The notes under the pieces: model-generated
What the model saw: the letters and a program-made list of their open reading frames with translations, nothing else
What the model was told of the DNA's origin: nothing
Database searches by the model: none
Translations under genes and position numbers: made by a program
NCBI RefSeq assembly: GCF_013181195.1
Contig: NZ_SMZP01000001.1
Location: 310,001 to 374,000, forward strand
Source: Caulobacter sp. RHG1
GTDB taxonomy: Bacteria; Pseudomonadota; Alphaproteobacteria; Caulobacterales; Caulobacteraceae
Direction: 5' to 3'
DNA length: 64,000 nt
Shown: one piece after another, positions 33,092 to 42,177 of the stretch
Numbering within the stretch: the first letter of the stretch is position 1
How the letters are laid out: every line of letters starts with the position of its first letter

Positions 33092-35221
33092 ATGACGACC
33101 GACCGCCGCGCGTTCCTGCGCTCCGCCGCCACGGCTGGCGCGGCCCTCGGCCTGCTGCCGGCGACGGTCGCGCGCGCCATGGCCATCCCCGCGCGCCATC
33201 GCACCGGCACGATCATGGACGTCGAGCACGTCGTGATCTTCATGCAGGAGAACCGGGCGTTCGATCACTATTTCGGGGCGCTGAACGGCGTGCGCGGCCT
33301 GGGCGATCCGCGACCGCAGCGCCTGCCCGGCGGCGGCTCGGTCTGGCGCCAGCCCAGCCAGGAACATCCCGACGGCTTCGTGGTCCCGTTCCACGGCGAC
33401 GCCTCGGCCACCAACGCCTACACCGTCGACGGCTCGGACCAGGGCCACCAAGCGGCGATCACCATCGTCAACGGCGGCCGCTACGACCAGTGGGGCCACA
33501 CCGGCGAGCTGCACAAGCGGATGGTCTATTACAAGGCCAGCGACCTGCCGTTCTACCACGCCCTGGCCAGCGCCTTCACGGTCTGCGACGCCTATCACTG
33601 CTCGACCCTGACCCAGACCTATCCCAACCGCCTGCACCTGTGGACGGGCTGCAACGGCGGCGGCAAGGTCGGCGGCGATCCGGAAATGAGCAACTACGGG
33701 GAGGACGAGACCCCCAGCGCCGACATGGCCGACGACAAGGTCATGGCCCACGGTCCGCACGACTGGACCACCTATGCCGAGCGCCTGCAGGACGCCGGGA
33801 TCAGCTGGAAAGTCTACCAGGAGCACGACAACTACGGCGACAACATCCTGTCGGTGTTCAAGCCGTTCCGCCCCTGCGCCAAGGACTCCGAGCTCTATCA
33901 GCGCGGCCGCTCCTGGGTGTCGGAGCACAAGACCGGCCCCGATCGCACCCGCGCCGACGGCCAGCAGTTGGTCGAGGCTTTCCGCGCCGACGTCGCCGCC
34001 GATCGCCTGCCGCAGGTGTCGTGGATCGTCACCGCCGAGGACCTGTCCGAACACCCCTCGGCGGAACCCTCGAAGGGCGAACACGTCTGCGCCGAGCTGA
34101 TCAAGGCCCTGGTCGACCATCCCGACGTGTTCGCCAAGACCGTCTTCATCGTCAATTACGACGAGGCCGGCGGCTTCTACGACCACATGCAGCCGCCGAT
34201 GCCGCCGCTGACCGCCGAGCAGGGCTGGAGCTCGGTGCCGGTGGCCGGCGAGATCAAGACCTACGGTCCCGACGCCGAGGGCGCCAACAAGGGCGCCCAT
34301 CCGCTGGGCCTGGGCATCCGCGTGCCGGCCATCGTCGTCTCGCCCTGGAGCCGCGGCGGCTTCGTCTGCTCGGAGGTGTTCGACCACACCTCGACCCTGA
34401 AGTTCCTGGAGCGGCGCTTCGGCGTGCGCGAGGAGAACATCAGCGACTGGCGCCGCGCCGTGTGCGGCGACCTGACCTCGGCCTTCGACTTCGCCACGCC
34501 CAACCAGGACTGGGCGGCCCTGACCTTGCCGGCCACCGCCGACTACATGCAGCGGGTCGCCCGCTCCAAGGCCGCCCCGACCCTGAAGATCCCAGCGGTG
34601 CAAGCCGCCTCGGCGCAGGACGGGCCGCAACGCGGCGCGCGCCCCCTGCCCTACGCCCTGTCGGCCGACGCCCGGGTCAAGGACGGCGCCTTGTGGATCG
34701 ACCTGGTCAACGCCGGCCGCGCCGGCGCGGTGTTCCAGGTGTTCGACAACACCGATCGCGACGGCCCCTGGCGCTTCACCTTGGCTGCCGGCGAGAAGTA
34801 CGCCGCCGGCCACTGGAACAAGCCGGGCCTTGGTCCCTACGACCTGACCGTCCACGGCCCCAACGGCTTCTATCGCCGTTTCGCCGGCGACGTGACCAAG
34901 GTCCAGCCGCTGGTCACGGTCTCGGCGGACGCCCGCGCGCGCTTGGTCGTCAGCCTGGCCAGCCGTCACGCCGGCCTGGTCACGGCTGCAATGGACGAGG
35001 CCTATCCGCCGATGGAGGGCGTAGCCCGCCAGGTCCTGACCTTGAAGTCCCGCGGCGTGGTGCGCTCGACCTGGGACCTGCGCGGCAGCGACCACTGGTA
35101 CGACCTGACCTTGACGCTGGCCGACGATCCCTCGTTCGTGCAGCGCCTGGCCGGGCACCTGGAGACGGGACGGATCAGCCGCACCGATCCCGGTATCGGC
35201 GCCATGCGGCTGGACGCCTGA
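33092..35221 (+). CDS. Phosphocholine-type phospholipase C, Tat-exported
   Basis: 709 residues from the ATG at 33092 (GGGAGATGACC upstream). The twin-arginine signal is TDRRAFLRSAATAGAALGLL. The catalytic phosphoesterase domain starts VEHVVIFMQENRAFDHYFGAL, with TQTYPNRLHLWTG, WIVTAEDLSEHPSAEPSKGE and NYDEAGGFYDHM, which follow the PlcN/PlcH-type bacterial phospholipase C family. The C-terminal ~150 residues contain the two small beta domains typical of the family (YDLTVHGPNGFYRRFAGD). It hydrolyses phospholipid head groups outside the cytoplasm. An operator shared with phosphonate genes suggests its job here is to release a phosphorus-containing head group; phosphonolipids are a possible substrate (inference). 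Confidence 0.93.
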   Translation: MTTDRRAFLRSAATAGAALGLLPATVARAMAIPARHRTGTIMDVEHVVIFMQENRAFDHYFGALNGVRGLGDPRPQRLPGGGSVWRQPSQEHPDGFVVPFHGDASATNAYTVDGSDQGHQAAITIVNGGRYDQWGHTGELHKRMVYYKASDLPFYHALASAFTVCDAYHCSTLTQTYPNRLHLWTGCNGGGKVGGDPEMSNYGEDETPSADMADDKVMAHGPHDWTTYAERLQDAGISWKVYQEHDNYGDNILSVFKPFRPCAKDSELYQRGRSWVSEHKTGPDRTRADGQQLVEAFRADVAADRLPQVSWIVTAEDLSEHPSAEPSKGEHVCAELIKALVDHPDVFAKTVFIVNYDEAGGFYDHMQPPMPPLTAEQGWSSVPVAGEIKTYGPDAEGANKGAHPLGLGIRVPAIVVSPWSRGGFVCSEVFDHTSTLKFLERRFGVREENISDWRRAVCGDLTSAFDFATPNQDWAALTLPATADYMQRVARSKAAPTLKIPAVQAASAQDGPQRGARPLPYALSADARVKDGALWIDLVNAGRAGAVFQVFDNTDRDGPWRFTLAAGEKYAAGHWNKPGLGPYDLTVHGPNGFYRRFAGDVTKVQPLVTVSADARARLVVSLASRHAGLVTAAMDEAYPPMEGVARQVLTLKSRGVVRSTWDLRGSDHWYDLTLTLADDPSFVQRLAGHLETGRISRTDPGIGAMRLDA

Positions 35222-35227
35222 AAGCGC

Positions 35228-36172
35228 TCAAGCCTGGTCGGCGACCAGATGCTGCAGCACCCGCTTTTCCAGCACGAGCAGCGCGCTGGCGGCGTTGGTG
35301 CGCATGACCAGGCCCTCGGAAAGCGGGCAGGCGATCTGGCGCACGGTGCCTTCCAGCCGCCGGAAATCCTCGCGGCCCCGGCCTCCCGTCCCATGCAGCG
35401 CGCAGAGCTGGCGCCAGTCGAAGACGAAGCTCTCCAGCACCTTATCCAGCCGCATGGCGCGGGCCTTGGTCTCGGCGGTGTCCACGGCCGGCGTCAGCTC
35501 GCTTCGCAGGTCGTCGACCAACCACTGCACCTCGGCGGCGGGCATGATCGGCGAGCGCTGATCGTCCTCGGTCAGCAGGTCCGGCCGCGCCTCCAGCTGC
35601 CAGCCCACCGTCGGCCATTGCGCGCGCGGCGGCTTCGGCCCGCAGGCCGTCCGCCAGAACGCCGCCGTGCCGGTGGTGTCGGCCACGAGATGGATACGGT
35701 CCGCGTCGGCCCGGTTCTCCACGTGATGCCGCCGCCAGTTGTCGAAGATCCAGGCTTCGCCGGCGGCCATGTGCACGGCCTCGCCGTCACAGTGGAAGCG
35801 CACCGCAGCTTGCGTGAACACCGGGATGTGCAGCCGCACCCGCGTATGCCAGTGGTAGTTGATGTCGGCGTGCTCGGGCACGTCGGACCCGGGCGCCAGG
35901 CGCATCAGCCGCGAGCGGCTCCACACCACGCCGAAACTGGCCAGCACCTGCTGGGCGTAGGGCATGGCCTCCAGCCACCGCGTCGGCAGCATCCGGCCGT
36001 GGACGGCGTCGGCCTCACCCCCGCCCGAGCTGATCAGCCGCGCGGCGCTGTTGCCGGCCACCCGATCGGGGTGCTCGACCCAGGCCTCGGCGGGCAAGGC
36101 GGCGACCTCAGCCTGCAGGCGCGCGACATCGAACAGCACGGGCAACTGGAAGAACGGCTGGGACAGGCGCAT
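35228..36172 (-). CDS. Aspartyl/asparaginyl beta-hydroxylase-like 2-oxoglutarate oxygenase
   Basis: 314 residues. The double-stranded beta-helix core has the iron motif HAD at His101-Asp103, a Trp/Arg-rich strand (YHWHTRVRLHIPV), a distal His at 149-150 (NWRRHHVEN) and a 2-oxoglutarate-binding Arg at about 159 (ADRIHLV). That is the AspH family signature. The C-terminal ~130 residues are an extra helical region with no match I recognise. These Fe(II) enzymes hydroxylate Asp/Asn or small molecules. It is the last of four tightly packed genes (three bases after the TPR-sulfotransferase) downstream of the TonB receptor, and ends six bases from the convergent phospholipase gene. Confidence 0.82.
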   Translation of the reverse strand: MRLSQPFFQLPVLFDVARLQAEVAALPAEAWVEHPDRVAGNSAARLISSGGGEADAVHGRMLPTRWLEAMPYAQQVLASFGVVWSRSRLMRLAPGSDVPEHADINYHWHTRVRLHIPVFTQAAVRFHCDGEAVHMAAGEAWIFDNWRRHHVENRADADRIHLVADTTGTAAFWRTACGPKPPRAQWPTVGWQLEARPDLLTEDDQRSPIMPAAEVQWLVDDLRSELTPAVDTAETKARAMRLDKVLESFVFDWRQLCALHGTGGRGREDFRRLEGTVRQIACPLSEGLVMRTNAASALLVLEKRVLQHLVADQA

Positions 36173-36175
36173 CGA

Positions 36176-38077
36176 TCAGTCCCTGTAGCGGGTCACGGCG
36201 TCGCCCAAGGCGGCGCGTAGCGGCTCCAGCCAGGGCGCGTAGTGCGTCCACTGGGTCAGGCCGTCACGACCGAGCGGCTGACGCACCTGCTCGGAGCTGG
36301 GCGTGCGGATACTGCGCCGGGTCTGGTGGAAGCTCAGACAGGCCGGATCGAACCGCAGCCGGCAATGAGCCAACAGGCGGCCCACCCCGCCCTCCAGGTC
36401 GTCGATGACGTCCTCGTAGTGGACCCGCAGCACCCGGTCGGGCAGCACCGCCTCCCAGTGCGCCATCAGGTCCAGATAGGTGCGGTAATAGCGGGCGATG
36501 TCCTCGACGCCGTAGGCGAATTCCTGGTTGGTCGTGCCGAACAGCTGCTTGAGGTTGGAGAAGCCGCAGCTCATCGGCTCGCGCCGCACGTCGATGATCG
36601 TCGCGCGCGGCAGGATCAGGTGGATCAGGCCGATGTGCCAGAAGTTGTTGGGCATCTTGTCGATGAAATAGGGCCGTCCCAGCCGACGATGGACCTGGGT
36701 TTCGGCCAGGAAGCGCTCGCCCAGCGCCCTCGCCTGCCCGGCCGTCAGGCGCAGCAAGGCCTCAGGGTCCAGCGGCAGACCACAGTCCGGATCCAGACCG
36801 CACAGCTCTCCGGCATAGCGGCCGATCTCGGTCAGTTCCTGCGTGCCCTCGACATTGGCGTGTGAGGCCAGGATCTGCTCGAACAGGGTCGAGCCCGAGC
36901 GCGGCAGACCCAGGATGAAGATCGGATCCGGATCGCTCGCCCCCCAGCCGGATCGCTCGGCGAACACCTCGGCGGTAAACACCGACTTCAGGCGCTCGGC
37001 GCAGGCCTCGGCCGTCTCCGGCCGCCAATGGCTGAGGGTGCGGCGCACGGCGTTGCCCTGCGTGTACTGCGCCCACGAAGCCTCGTACGCGCCACGATCC
37101 TCCAGCGCCTTGCCGAGAGCGAAGGCCAGATAGACCCGGTCCATGGCTTGGAGGCCCGATCGGGCCTGGGCCGCACGCAGGCGGGCCAGATCCTCGTCGG
37201 TGAAGCGGTAGGTCTTGAGGTTGGCCAGGCTGAACCAGGCCACGCCGTTGTCCGGTCGCGCCTCCAGCGAGGCGCGGTAGTCGGCGATGGCCTCGGCCTG
37301 CCGGCCGGTGACCTTCAGGGCGTTGGCGCGCCACAGGCGCAGGTCGGCGACCTCTTCGCCCGATGAGGTCCCGGCCGCCAATAGCAGGGCGTAGAGATCG
37401 ACGACCGGCTCATGGTCGCCCATGGCGACACAGGCCGCGCCGAACTGCTTGAGATAGTCGCGATGGCCGGGGACGTGCTTGAGGAGACGCTCGGCCTGCT
37501 GGCGGGCCAGGACCGGCTTCTGCCGCTGCAACAGCAGCATGCCGTAGTCGAAGCGGGCCGCGTGATAGTCCGGATCGCGCTCCAGCACCGCTTCCAGCAG
37601 CGCCTGGGCCTCATCCAGCGCCCCCTGCTCGCCGCGGATCCGCGCCAGCAGTCTCAGGGCGCCGACATGGCCGGCGTCGTCGTCCAGGAAGTCGCGGACG
37701 ATGTCTTCGGCGGGGTCGAGGTCGCCGTCGGCCAGCAGGCTGCTGGCCACCACGATCTGCGGCGGCAGTTGCTTCAGCGTCGCCAGATGCTGGCCCGCCG
37801 TCGCCGCCTGGCCGGCGTCGCCCTGCATCCGATAGAGCTGTTCCAGCATGTCCCAGCTGGCCGGCAGGGTCGGGTTCAGGCGCACCGCCTCGCCCAGGGC
37901 CGCGAGCGCCGCCGGGCCGTCGCCCAGCAGGATGTGGCAGTGGCCGCGCTCCTGGTGCAGGCGGCTGAAGCGCGGGTGCTGCGCCTCCAGCCGCGCCAGG
38001 ACGGCCAGGGCCTCGGTCGGGCGCTGGCTGGCGCGCAGAGCCTGGGCTTCCTTCAGAAGGGTGTCGCGGTCGCTCAT
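36176..38077 (-). CDS. TPR-repeat sulfotransferase
   Basis: 633 residues from the ATG at 38077, which overlaps the stop of the upstream gene (ATGA). Residues 1-340 are tetratricopeptide repeats (for example GDGPAALAALGEAVRLNP and AEAIADYRASLEARPDN). Residues 380-633 are a sulfotransferase domain with the PAPS-binding loop LGLPRSGSTLFEQIL (389-403) and later RATIIDVRREPMSCGFSN as the 3'-phosphate-binding segment. TPR-sulfotransferases are usually protein or peptide tyrosine sulfotransferase-like, with TPRs holding the acceptor. Two beta-hydroxylase-like genes flank it, so a hydroxylate-then-sulfate sequence on one acceptor is plausible. The acceptor is unknown. Confidence 0.87.
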   Translation of the reverse strand: MSDRDTLLKEAQALRASQRPTEALAVLARLEAQHPRFSRLHQERGHCHILLGDGPAALAALGEAVRLNPTLPASWDMLEQLYRMQGDAGQAATAGQHLATLKQLPPQIVVASSLLADGDLDPAEDIVRDFLDDDAGHVGALRLLARIRGEQGALDEAQALLEAVLERDPDYHAARFDYGMLLLQRQKPVLARQQAERLLKHVPGHRDYLKQFGAACVAMGDHEPVVDLYALLLAAGTSSGEEVADLRLWRANALKVTGRQAEAIADYRASLEARPDNGVAWFSLANLKTYRFTDEDLARLRAAQARSGLQAMDRVYLAFALGKALEDRGAYEASWAQYTQGNAVRRTLSHWRPETAEACAERLKSVFTAEVFAERSGWGASDPDPIFILGLPRSGSTLFEQILASHANVEGTQELTEIGRYAGELCGLDPDCGLPLDPEALLRLTAGQARALGERFLAETQVHRRLGRPYFIDKMPNNFWHIGLIHLILPRATIIDVRREPMSCGFSNLKQLFGTTNQEFAYGVEDIARYYRTYLDLMAHWEAVLPDRVLRVHYEDVIDDLEGGVGRLLAHCRLRFDPACLSFHQTRRSIRTPSSEQVRQPLGRDGLTQWTHYAPWLEPLRAALGDAVTRYRD

Positions 38078-38676
38078 CGGGCCGCCGCCAGCGAGGGGGC
38101 CAGCCAATCGGGGTCCGGCTGGTCGGCGTCGTAATATTCGAAGATCAGGTGGATGCGGTCGGTCTCGCCGTCGTTGCGCACCCAGTGCGGGCCCAGATTG
38201 TCGACCTCGACCGCCTCGCCGATCGGGAAGCTGCGCTCGGCGCCGCCGAAGAAGGAGACGACGCCGGGATTGGTGGTCAGCGGCACGTGGATCTTGTGCG
38301 GCCACTTGGCGGCCGGATTGGCGTCGATATGCGGATGGATCACCCCGCCCGGCGGCATGCGGGCCAGCATCACGCGCGGAAAGACGCCCTGCGCGTAGCC
38401 ATAGTCGCGGACGGCCCCGTCCAGCACCGGCGCCAGCAGGCCGCGCCAGCTGGCCCAGGCCGGACGATCGTGCGAGCTGCGCCAGTCGCGGGGGCTGTCG
38501 ATGAAGCGGAACACGATGTGGCGCGTCGTCCCCAGGGCCTCGAACCTGTTGGGCTTGGCCGCGTTCTCCGCCGCCCAGACGTCCTCGGGCGTCGCCAGCA
38601 CCGCCGCGCGCAGGGCCTCGATGTCGACCGGCCCCAGCGGACGAACGCTCGTGGTCTTGCGGGGATTGCCGCTCAT
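38074..38676 (-). CDS. Aspartyl/asparaginyl beta-hydroxylase-like oxygenase (short)
   Basis: 200 residues, the AspH catalytic core only: GGVIHPHIDANPAAKWPHKI gives the HxD pair at His116/Asp118, LGPHWVRNDG the distal His164, and DRIHLIFEYYD the 2-oxoglutarate Arg174. It is much shorter than the other AspH-like protein and not closely related by eye outside the motifs, so the pair is not a recent duplication. Start and stop overlap both neighbours by four bases, indicating tight translational coupling between two sulfotransferase genes. Substrate unknown. Confidence 0.85.
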   Translation of the reverse strand: MSGNPRKTTSVRPLGPVDIEALRAAVLATPEDVWAAENAAKPNRFEALGTTRHIVFRFIDSPRDWRSSHDRPAWASWRGLLAPVLDGAVRDYGYAQGVFPRVMLARMPPGGVIHPHIDANPAAKWPHKIHVPLTTNPGVVSFFGGAERSFPIGEAVEVDNLGPHWVRNDGETDRIHLIFEYYDADQPDPDWLAPSLAAAR

Positions 38677-39311
38677 GCCTGGCCTTCGAACGTGTAGCCG
38701 AACAGCGCCAGGTCCTGCGCGTAGCGCTTGGCGACGCCGTCGATCAGGGCCTGGTCGTAGTAGCGGCGATAGTCAGCATGCTGGCTGCCGTTGACGCGAT
38801 CCAGCGGGCGCGACGCGATGCCGATCCGCTGGCAGATCGCGTCATACGAGGCTTGCATGTCTTCCACGCGACCGACCGCATCGGTGAGCAGGGTCTTGCC
38901 GTCGTCGTCGACCAGCAGCGAGGCCTGCGGCTGGAACAGGATGTGCTGCTCGGGTGGTTCGACGAACAGGAAGTGATGCATGGCCTCGCGCGGCTGGCGC
39001 TCGAACAGGTCGCCGCCGCGCAGCATGAAGGCGCAGTACGAGACGAAGCGGTCAAACGGATTACGCACGAAGGCGAACTTGAAATAGGCGGCGAAGGCCT
39101 CCTCGCCGAGATGCGGCCGCACCTGCCGCAGGGCCAGGTGGCCGTGCCGGATCGCCGCCAGGTCCTCCCAGGGGAAGCGCTTGTCGACGAACAGCCCCAC
39201 CTGCTCGACGTCGTTCTGGCCCAGGTGTTCGCGCAGGGCCTGGCGCACCGCGTGGGTGCCGGTCTTGGGCACCGCGGCGAAGATGAACTGGTGGTCGTGG
39301 GAAACGATCAT
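38673..39311 (-). CDS. Sulfotransferase-family protein
   Basis: 212 residues. The 5'-phosphosulfate-binding loop is FAAVPKTGTHAVRQAL (residues 11-26) and the 3'-phosphate segment is FVRNPFDRFVSYCAF (about 80-94). The size fits the small sulfotransferase family 2 group acting on carbohydrates or peptides. It is the first gene after the TonB receptor and its terminator-like hairpin, and it overlaps the next gene by four bases. It differs in size and architecture from the TPR-sulfotransferase, so the operon has two distinct sulfation activities or acceptors. Confidence 0.85.
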   Translation of the reverse strand: MIVSHDHQFIFAAVPKTGTHAVRQALREHLGQNDVEQVGLFVDKRFPWEDLAAIRHGHLALRQVRPHLGEEAFAAYFKFAFVRNPFDRFVSYCAFMLRGGDLFERQPREAMHHFLFVEPPEQHILFQPQASLLVDDDGKTLLTDAVGRVEDMQASYDAICQRIGIASRPLDRVNGSQHADYRRYYDQALIDGVAKRYAQDLALFGYTFEGQA

Positions 39312-39329
39312 GGGCGTCCGGTCGCACGG

Positions 39330-39360
39330 AAAAGGCGCCCCTCCGCGAAGGAGAGGCGCC
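39330..39360 (-). terminator. Intrinsic-terminator-like hairpin between the TonB receptor and the sulfotransferase operon
   Basis: Read on the minus strand: GGCGCCTCTCC, loop TTCG, CGGAGGGGCGCC, then TTTT. The stem is about 11 base pairs with one mismatch, closed by a stable tetraloop. It lies 17 bases after the receptor stop (39377) and 19 bases before the sulfotransferase start (39311). It may stop most transcripts so that the receptor is made in excess over the four downstream enzymes. Confidence 0.75.
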
Positions 39361-39376
39361 CCGTTCAGGTCGTGTC

Positions 39377-42157
39377 TTAGAACTTGTAGGCCAGACCCAT
39401 CATGTAGGTCGTGCCGCTTTGGTTCTGGTTATAGAGGTAGCGGTTCTGACCCCAGAACTGGGTGTCCTTCTGGTTGGTCAGGTTGATCGCGTTCAGCGAG
39501 GCCTGCAGCTTGTCGGTGATGTTCCAGAACGCCGAGGCGTCGACATAGGTCGAGCCCTCGAAGCCGCGGGTGCTGGCGCTCATCGGCGAGTCGCTGCGGC
39601 CGGTGTACCAGCGGGTGCGATGGCTCATCGAGCCGCGCAGGCCCCAGACGTCGGTCTCGTAGTAGAGCGTGGCGTTGTAGCTGGTCTTGGAGATGCCCGT
39701 CAGCGCCTTGTCGGTGTCGACATAGGTGTAGTTGGCCACCGCGCCCAGCTTGTCGAACGGCGCCGGCAGGAACGAGAACTGAGCCTGGGCGGCCAGTTCC
39801 ACGCCCGTCAGCTTGCGCTTGCCGGCGATGTTGATCGGCATCGAGAACTCGTCGACGATCGTGTTGGGCGTCGCGCCGGGAATGCTGGTGTGCGGCACGC
39901 CCGTCTGGCTGAACGGCACGTCTTCCAGGGTCAGCGTGCCGATGAAGTTGTCGATGCTCTTGTGGAAGACGCTGGCCGACAGCAGGCCGACCTGGCCGAA
40001 ATAGTACTCCAGCGAGAAGTCCAGCGAGGTGTCCTTGTAGGGCTTCAGGTTCGGATTGCCGCGCGAGGCGGTGATCCTGCCGTCCTCCTCCCGCGCGCCG
40101 CCCTCGGCCGCCATCGAGCCCAGGCCCGGACGGTTCAGGTTCTGCGTGGCTGAGAAGCGCACCAGCACTTCCGGCGTCAGCTCCAGCACCGAGTTCATGG
40201 CCGGCAGGACGCCCGAATAGCTGCCCTTCACGTCGGTGGTGCCCAGATAGGCGTAGGCGTCGCCCTGGATCCAGCCGGTGCTGTGAGTGTCGGTCTGGTA
40301 GCCGCGCAGACCGATATTGCCGCGGAAGCGCTTGCCAAACAGATCGGTGTCCCAATCGACCTGGACGTACTCGGAGATCGTCTCTTCAGTCGTGGTGTAG
40401 ACGTTCTCGATGTCCTGGATGACGCCGCCGGTGCCGTCCTTGTTGGCCTCCAGGCGGTGGTATTCCTTGTACTTGGCGAAGGCCTTGTCGTAGTCGCCGA
40501 TCAGCCACGAGCCGAAGCTGTTCTTGAACACCGAGGTGACGTCGCCGGCCGAGGTGCCGCGCATCTTCGAGCGCGTGCCGTTGACGTTGTCGTCGTAGAA
40601 CTTGTCGATGCCGTCCTGGCGGAAGCGGTGATAGGCCACGCCGGCGCGCAGGGTGAAGACGTCGTTCAGCTCATAGCGGGCGTTCAGCACGCCTTCCTTC
40701 AGCTCGGACTGGTTGTTGAAGGCGCGGTAGTAGAACGAGTCCATCGCGTAGTTGGCGGCGTTGGTCATATCCGAGCCCGGATACTGGAACGACGCCGAGC
40801 GGCCGTCGTCGCCGTAGTTGGCGATCATGTTGCCCTTGGCGCGCATGTACAGCTTGTCGTCGTACGGCGTCTTGTAGGTCGACTTCTCGTAGCCGACATG
40901 ACCGTCGAACGAGAGGCGCTCGGTGGCGTCCCACTTGCCGGTCAGGGCCAGTTGATTGAAGCGGTTCTTGTTCAGCGAGCGGCGGTTCTCGCTGCCGAAC
41001 GTCACGCCGGTGACGTCGGTCATGGTGACGTAGTCGTTGCCGTCCCAGGCCAGGTTGTTGATCGCTGAGCCCTTCTGGAAGGCCGCCGGCCAGACGCCGC
41101 CCGCCGGCGCGTCGAAGGCCACGGAGCCGTCCGAGTTCAGCGGGCGGGTCGCCAGATGCAGCTCGTTACGATGGGTCGTGAAGCGGCCGTGCAGGGCGTC
41201 CAGGGTCAGCAGCAGGTTGTCGGTCGGCTGCCATTGCAGCGCCGTGGTCACACCCAGACGTTCCATCTTGGAGTTCCAGGACGACAGACGGTTGCCGTCG
41301 GCGAAGATCAGGTCGCCGGACAGGAACTTGGCCCGTTGCGCCGCGCTCAGCTTCGAGATGTCCAGGCCGTCGTCGACCATCTCCTGCAGGCGGTCGGCGC
41401 CGGGCTGGTTGTAGTTGTAGGTGTTGTGGCCCTGCTCGGTGGTCTCGCGCTTGCCGTAGGCGACCGAGACCAGCGCGCCGAACTTGTTGTCCCAGTTGTG
41501 GCTGAACAGGCCGGCGACGCGCGGCTGCGCATCCTTGGTGTACTGGTTGGTGCCGACCTTGATCGACACCGCGCCCTTGGAACCTGGCGCGTAGTCGAAC
41601 GGCTTGCCGGTGAACAGGCCGACCGTGCCGGCCATGCCGCCTTCGTTCTGGGCTGCCTGGAAGGTTTTCTCGACCTCGACCTTCGAGAACAGTTCCGAAG
41701 CGAAGATGTTGAAGTCGAAGGCGCGGTCGCGCGAGCGCTGGCCGCGGCTGTCCTGGGCCGAGTCGACATTGCCCAGCACTTCCATGCCGTTCAGCTGGAC
41801 GCGGGCGAAGTCGGGACCCAGGCCGCGCAGCGAGATGCGGCGGCCTTCGCCGGCCTCGCGGTTGATCTGCACGCCCGGCAGGCGCTGCAGCGACTCCGCC
41901 AGGTTCAGTTCCGGGAACTTGGCCATGTCCTCGGCGACGATGGCGTCCTTCAGGATCACCGAGTCGCGCTTGAGGGCGCGGGCGTCGCTCAGCGACTTGC
42001 GGAAGCCGGTGACGACGATTTCGTCGACCGAGTCGGCCGAGGCCTGTTGCGCCAGCGCGGCCGATGACGTCGCGCCGGCGGCCATCACAGAGACGGTGGC
42101 CAGCAAAATGTTCTTGTGGTTCGGGCGTGTGGTCCGAACGGGATATCGCTTCGACAT
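39377..42157 (-). CDS. TonB-dependent receptor, Caulobacter/Xanthomonas type
   Basis: 926 residues. A signal peptide (ILLATVSVMAAGATSSAALA) is followed by VDEIVVTGFRKSLSDARALK, the AEDMAKFPELNLAESLQRLPGV plug signature, INREAGEGRRISLRGLGPDF and the EGGMAGTV region, all typical of the TonB-Xanth-Caul subfamily (~900 residues). The barrel ends MGLAYKF. Members import oligosaccharides and many other nutrients. A GntR-type operator overlaps the region just before its ribosome-binding site (AAGGGGG), placing it in the phosphonate/phospholipase regulon; I infer an organophosphorus substrate. Four modification-enzyme genes follow after a hairpin. Confidence 0.95.
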   Translation of the reverse strand: MSKRYPVRTTRPNHKNILLATVSVMAAGATSSAALAQQASADSVDEIVVTGFRKSLSDARALKRDSVILKDAIVAEDMAKFPELNLAESLQRLPGVQINREAGEGRRISLRGLGPDFARVQLNGMEVLGNVDSAQDSRGQRSRDRAFDFNIFASELFSKVEVEKTFQAAQNEGGMAGTVGLFTGKPFDYAPGSKGAVSIKVGTNQYTKDAQPRVAGLFSHNWDNKFGALVSVAYGKRETTEQGHNTYNYNQPGADRLQEMVDDGLDISKLSAAQRAKFLSGDLIFADGNRLSSWNSKMERLGVTTALQWQPTDNLLLTLDALHGRFTTHRNELHLATRPLNSDGSVAFDAPAGGVWPAAFQKGSAINNLAWDGNDYVTMTDVTGVTFGSENRRSLNKNRFNQLALTGKWDATERLSFDGHVGYEKSTYKTPYDDKLYMRAKGNMIANYGDDGRSASFQYPGSDMTNAANYAMDSFYYRAFNNQSELKEGVLNARYELNDVFTLRAGVAYHRFRQDGIDKFYDDNVNGTRSKMRGTSAGDVTSVFKNSFGSWLIGDYDKAFAKYKEYHRLEANKDGTGGVIQDIENVYTTTEETISEYVQVDWDTDLFGKRFRGNIGLRGYQTDTHSTGWIQGDAYAYLGTTDVKGSYSGVLPAMNSVLELTPEVLVRFSATQNLNRPGLGSMAAEGGAREEDGRITASRGNPNLKPYKDTSLDFSLEYYFGQVGLLSASVFHKSIDNFIGTLTLEDVPFSQTGVPHTSIPGATPNTIVDEFSMPINIAGKRKLTGVELAAQAQFSFLPAPFDKLGAVANYTYVDTDKALTGISKTSYNATLYYETDVWGLRGSMSHRTRWYTGRSDSPMSASTRGFEGSTYVDASAFWNITDKLQASLNAINLTNQKDTQFWGQNRYLYNQNQSGTTYMMGLAYKF

Positions 42158-42177
42158 AGGTTCCCCCTTGGTCCCAA

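Noticed and set aside
32092..35307. A 1,071-residue plus-strand frame through the GntR and phospholipase region
   Set aside because: It is Arg/Pro-rich and out of frame with phospholipase C, which has clear family motifs and a Tat signal in another frame.
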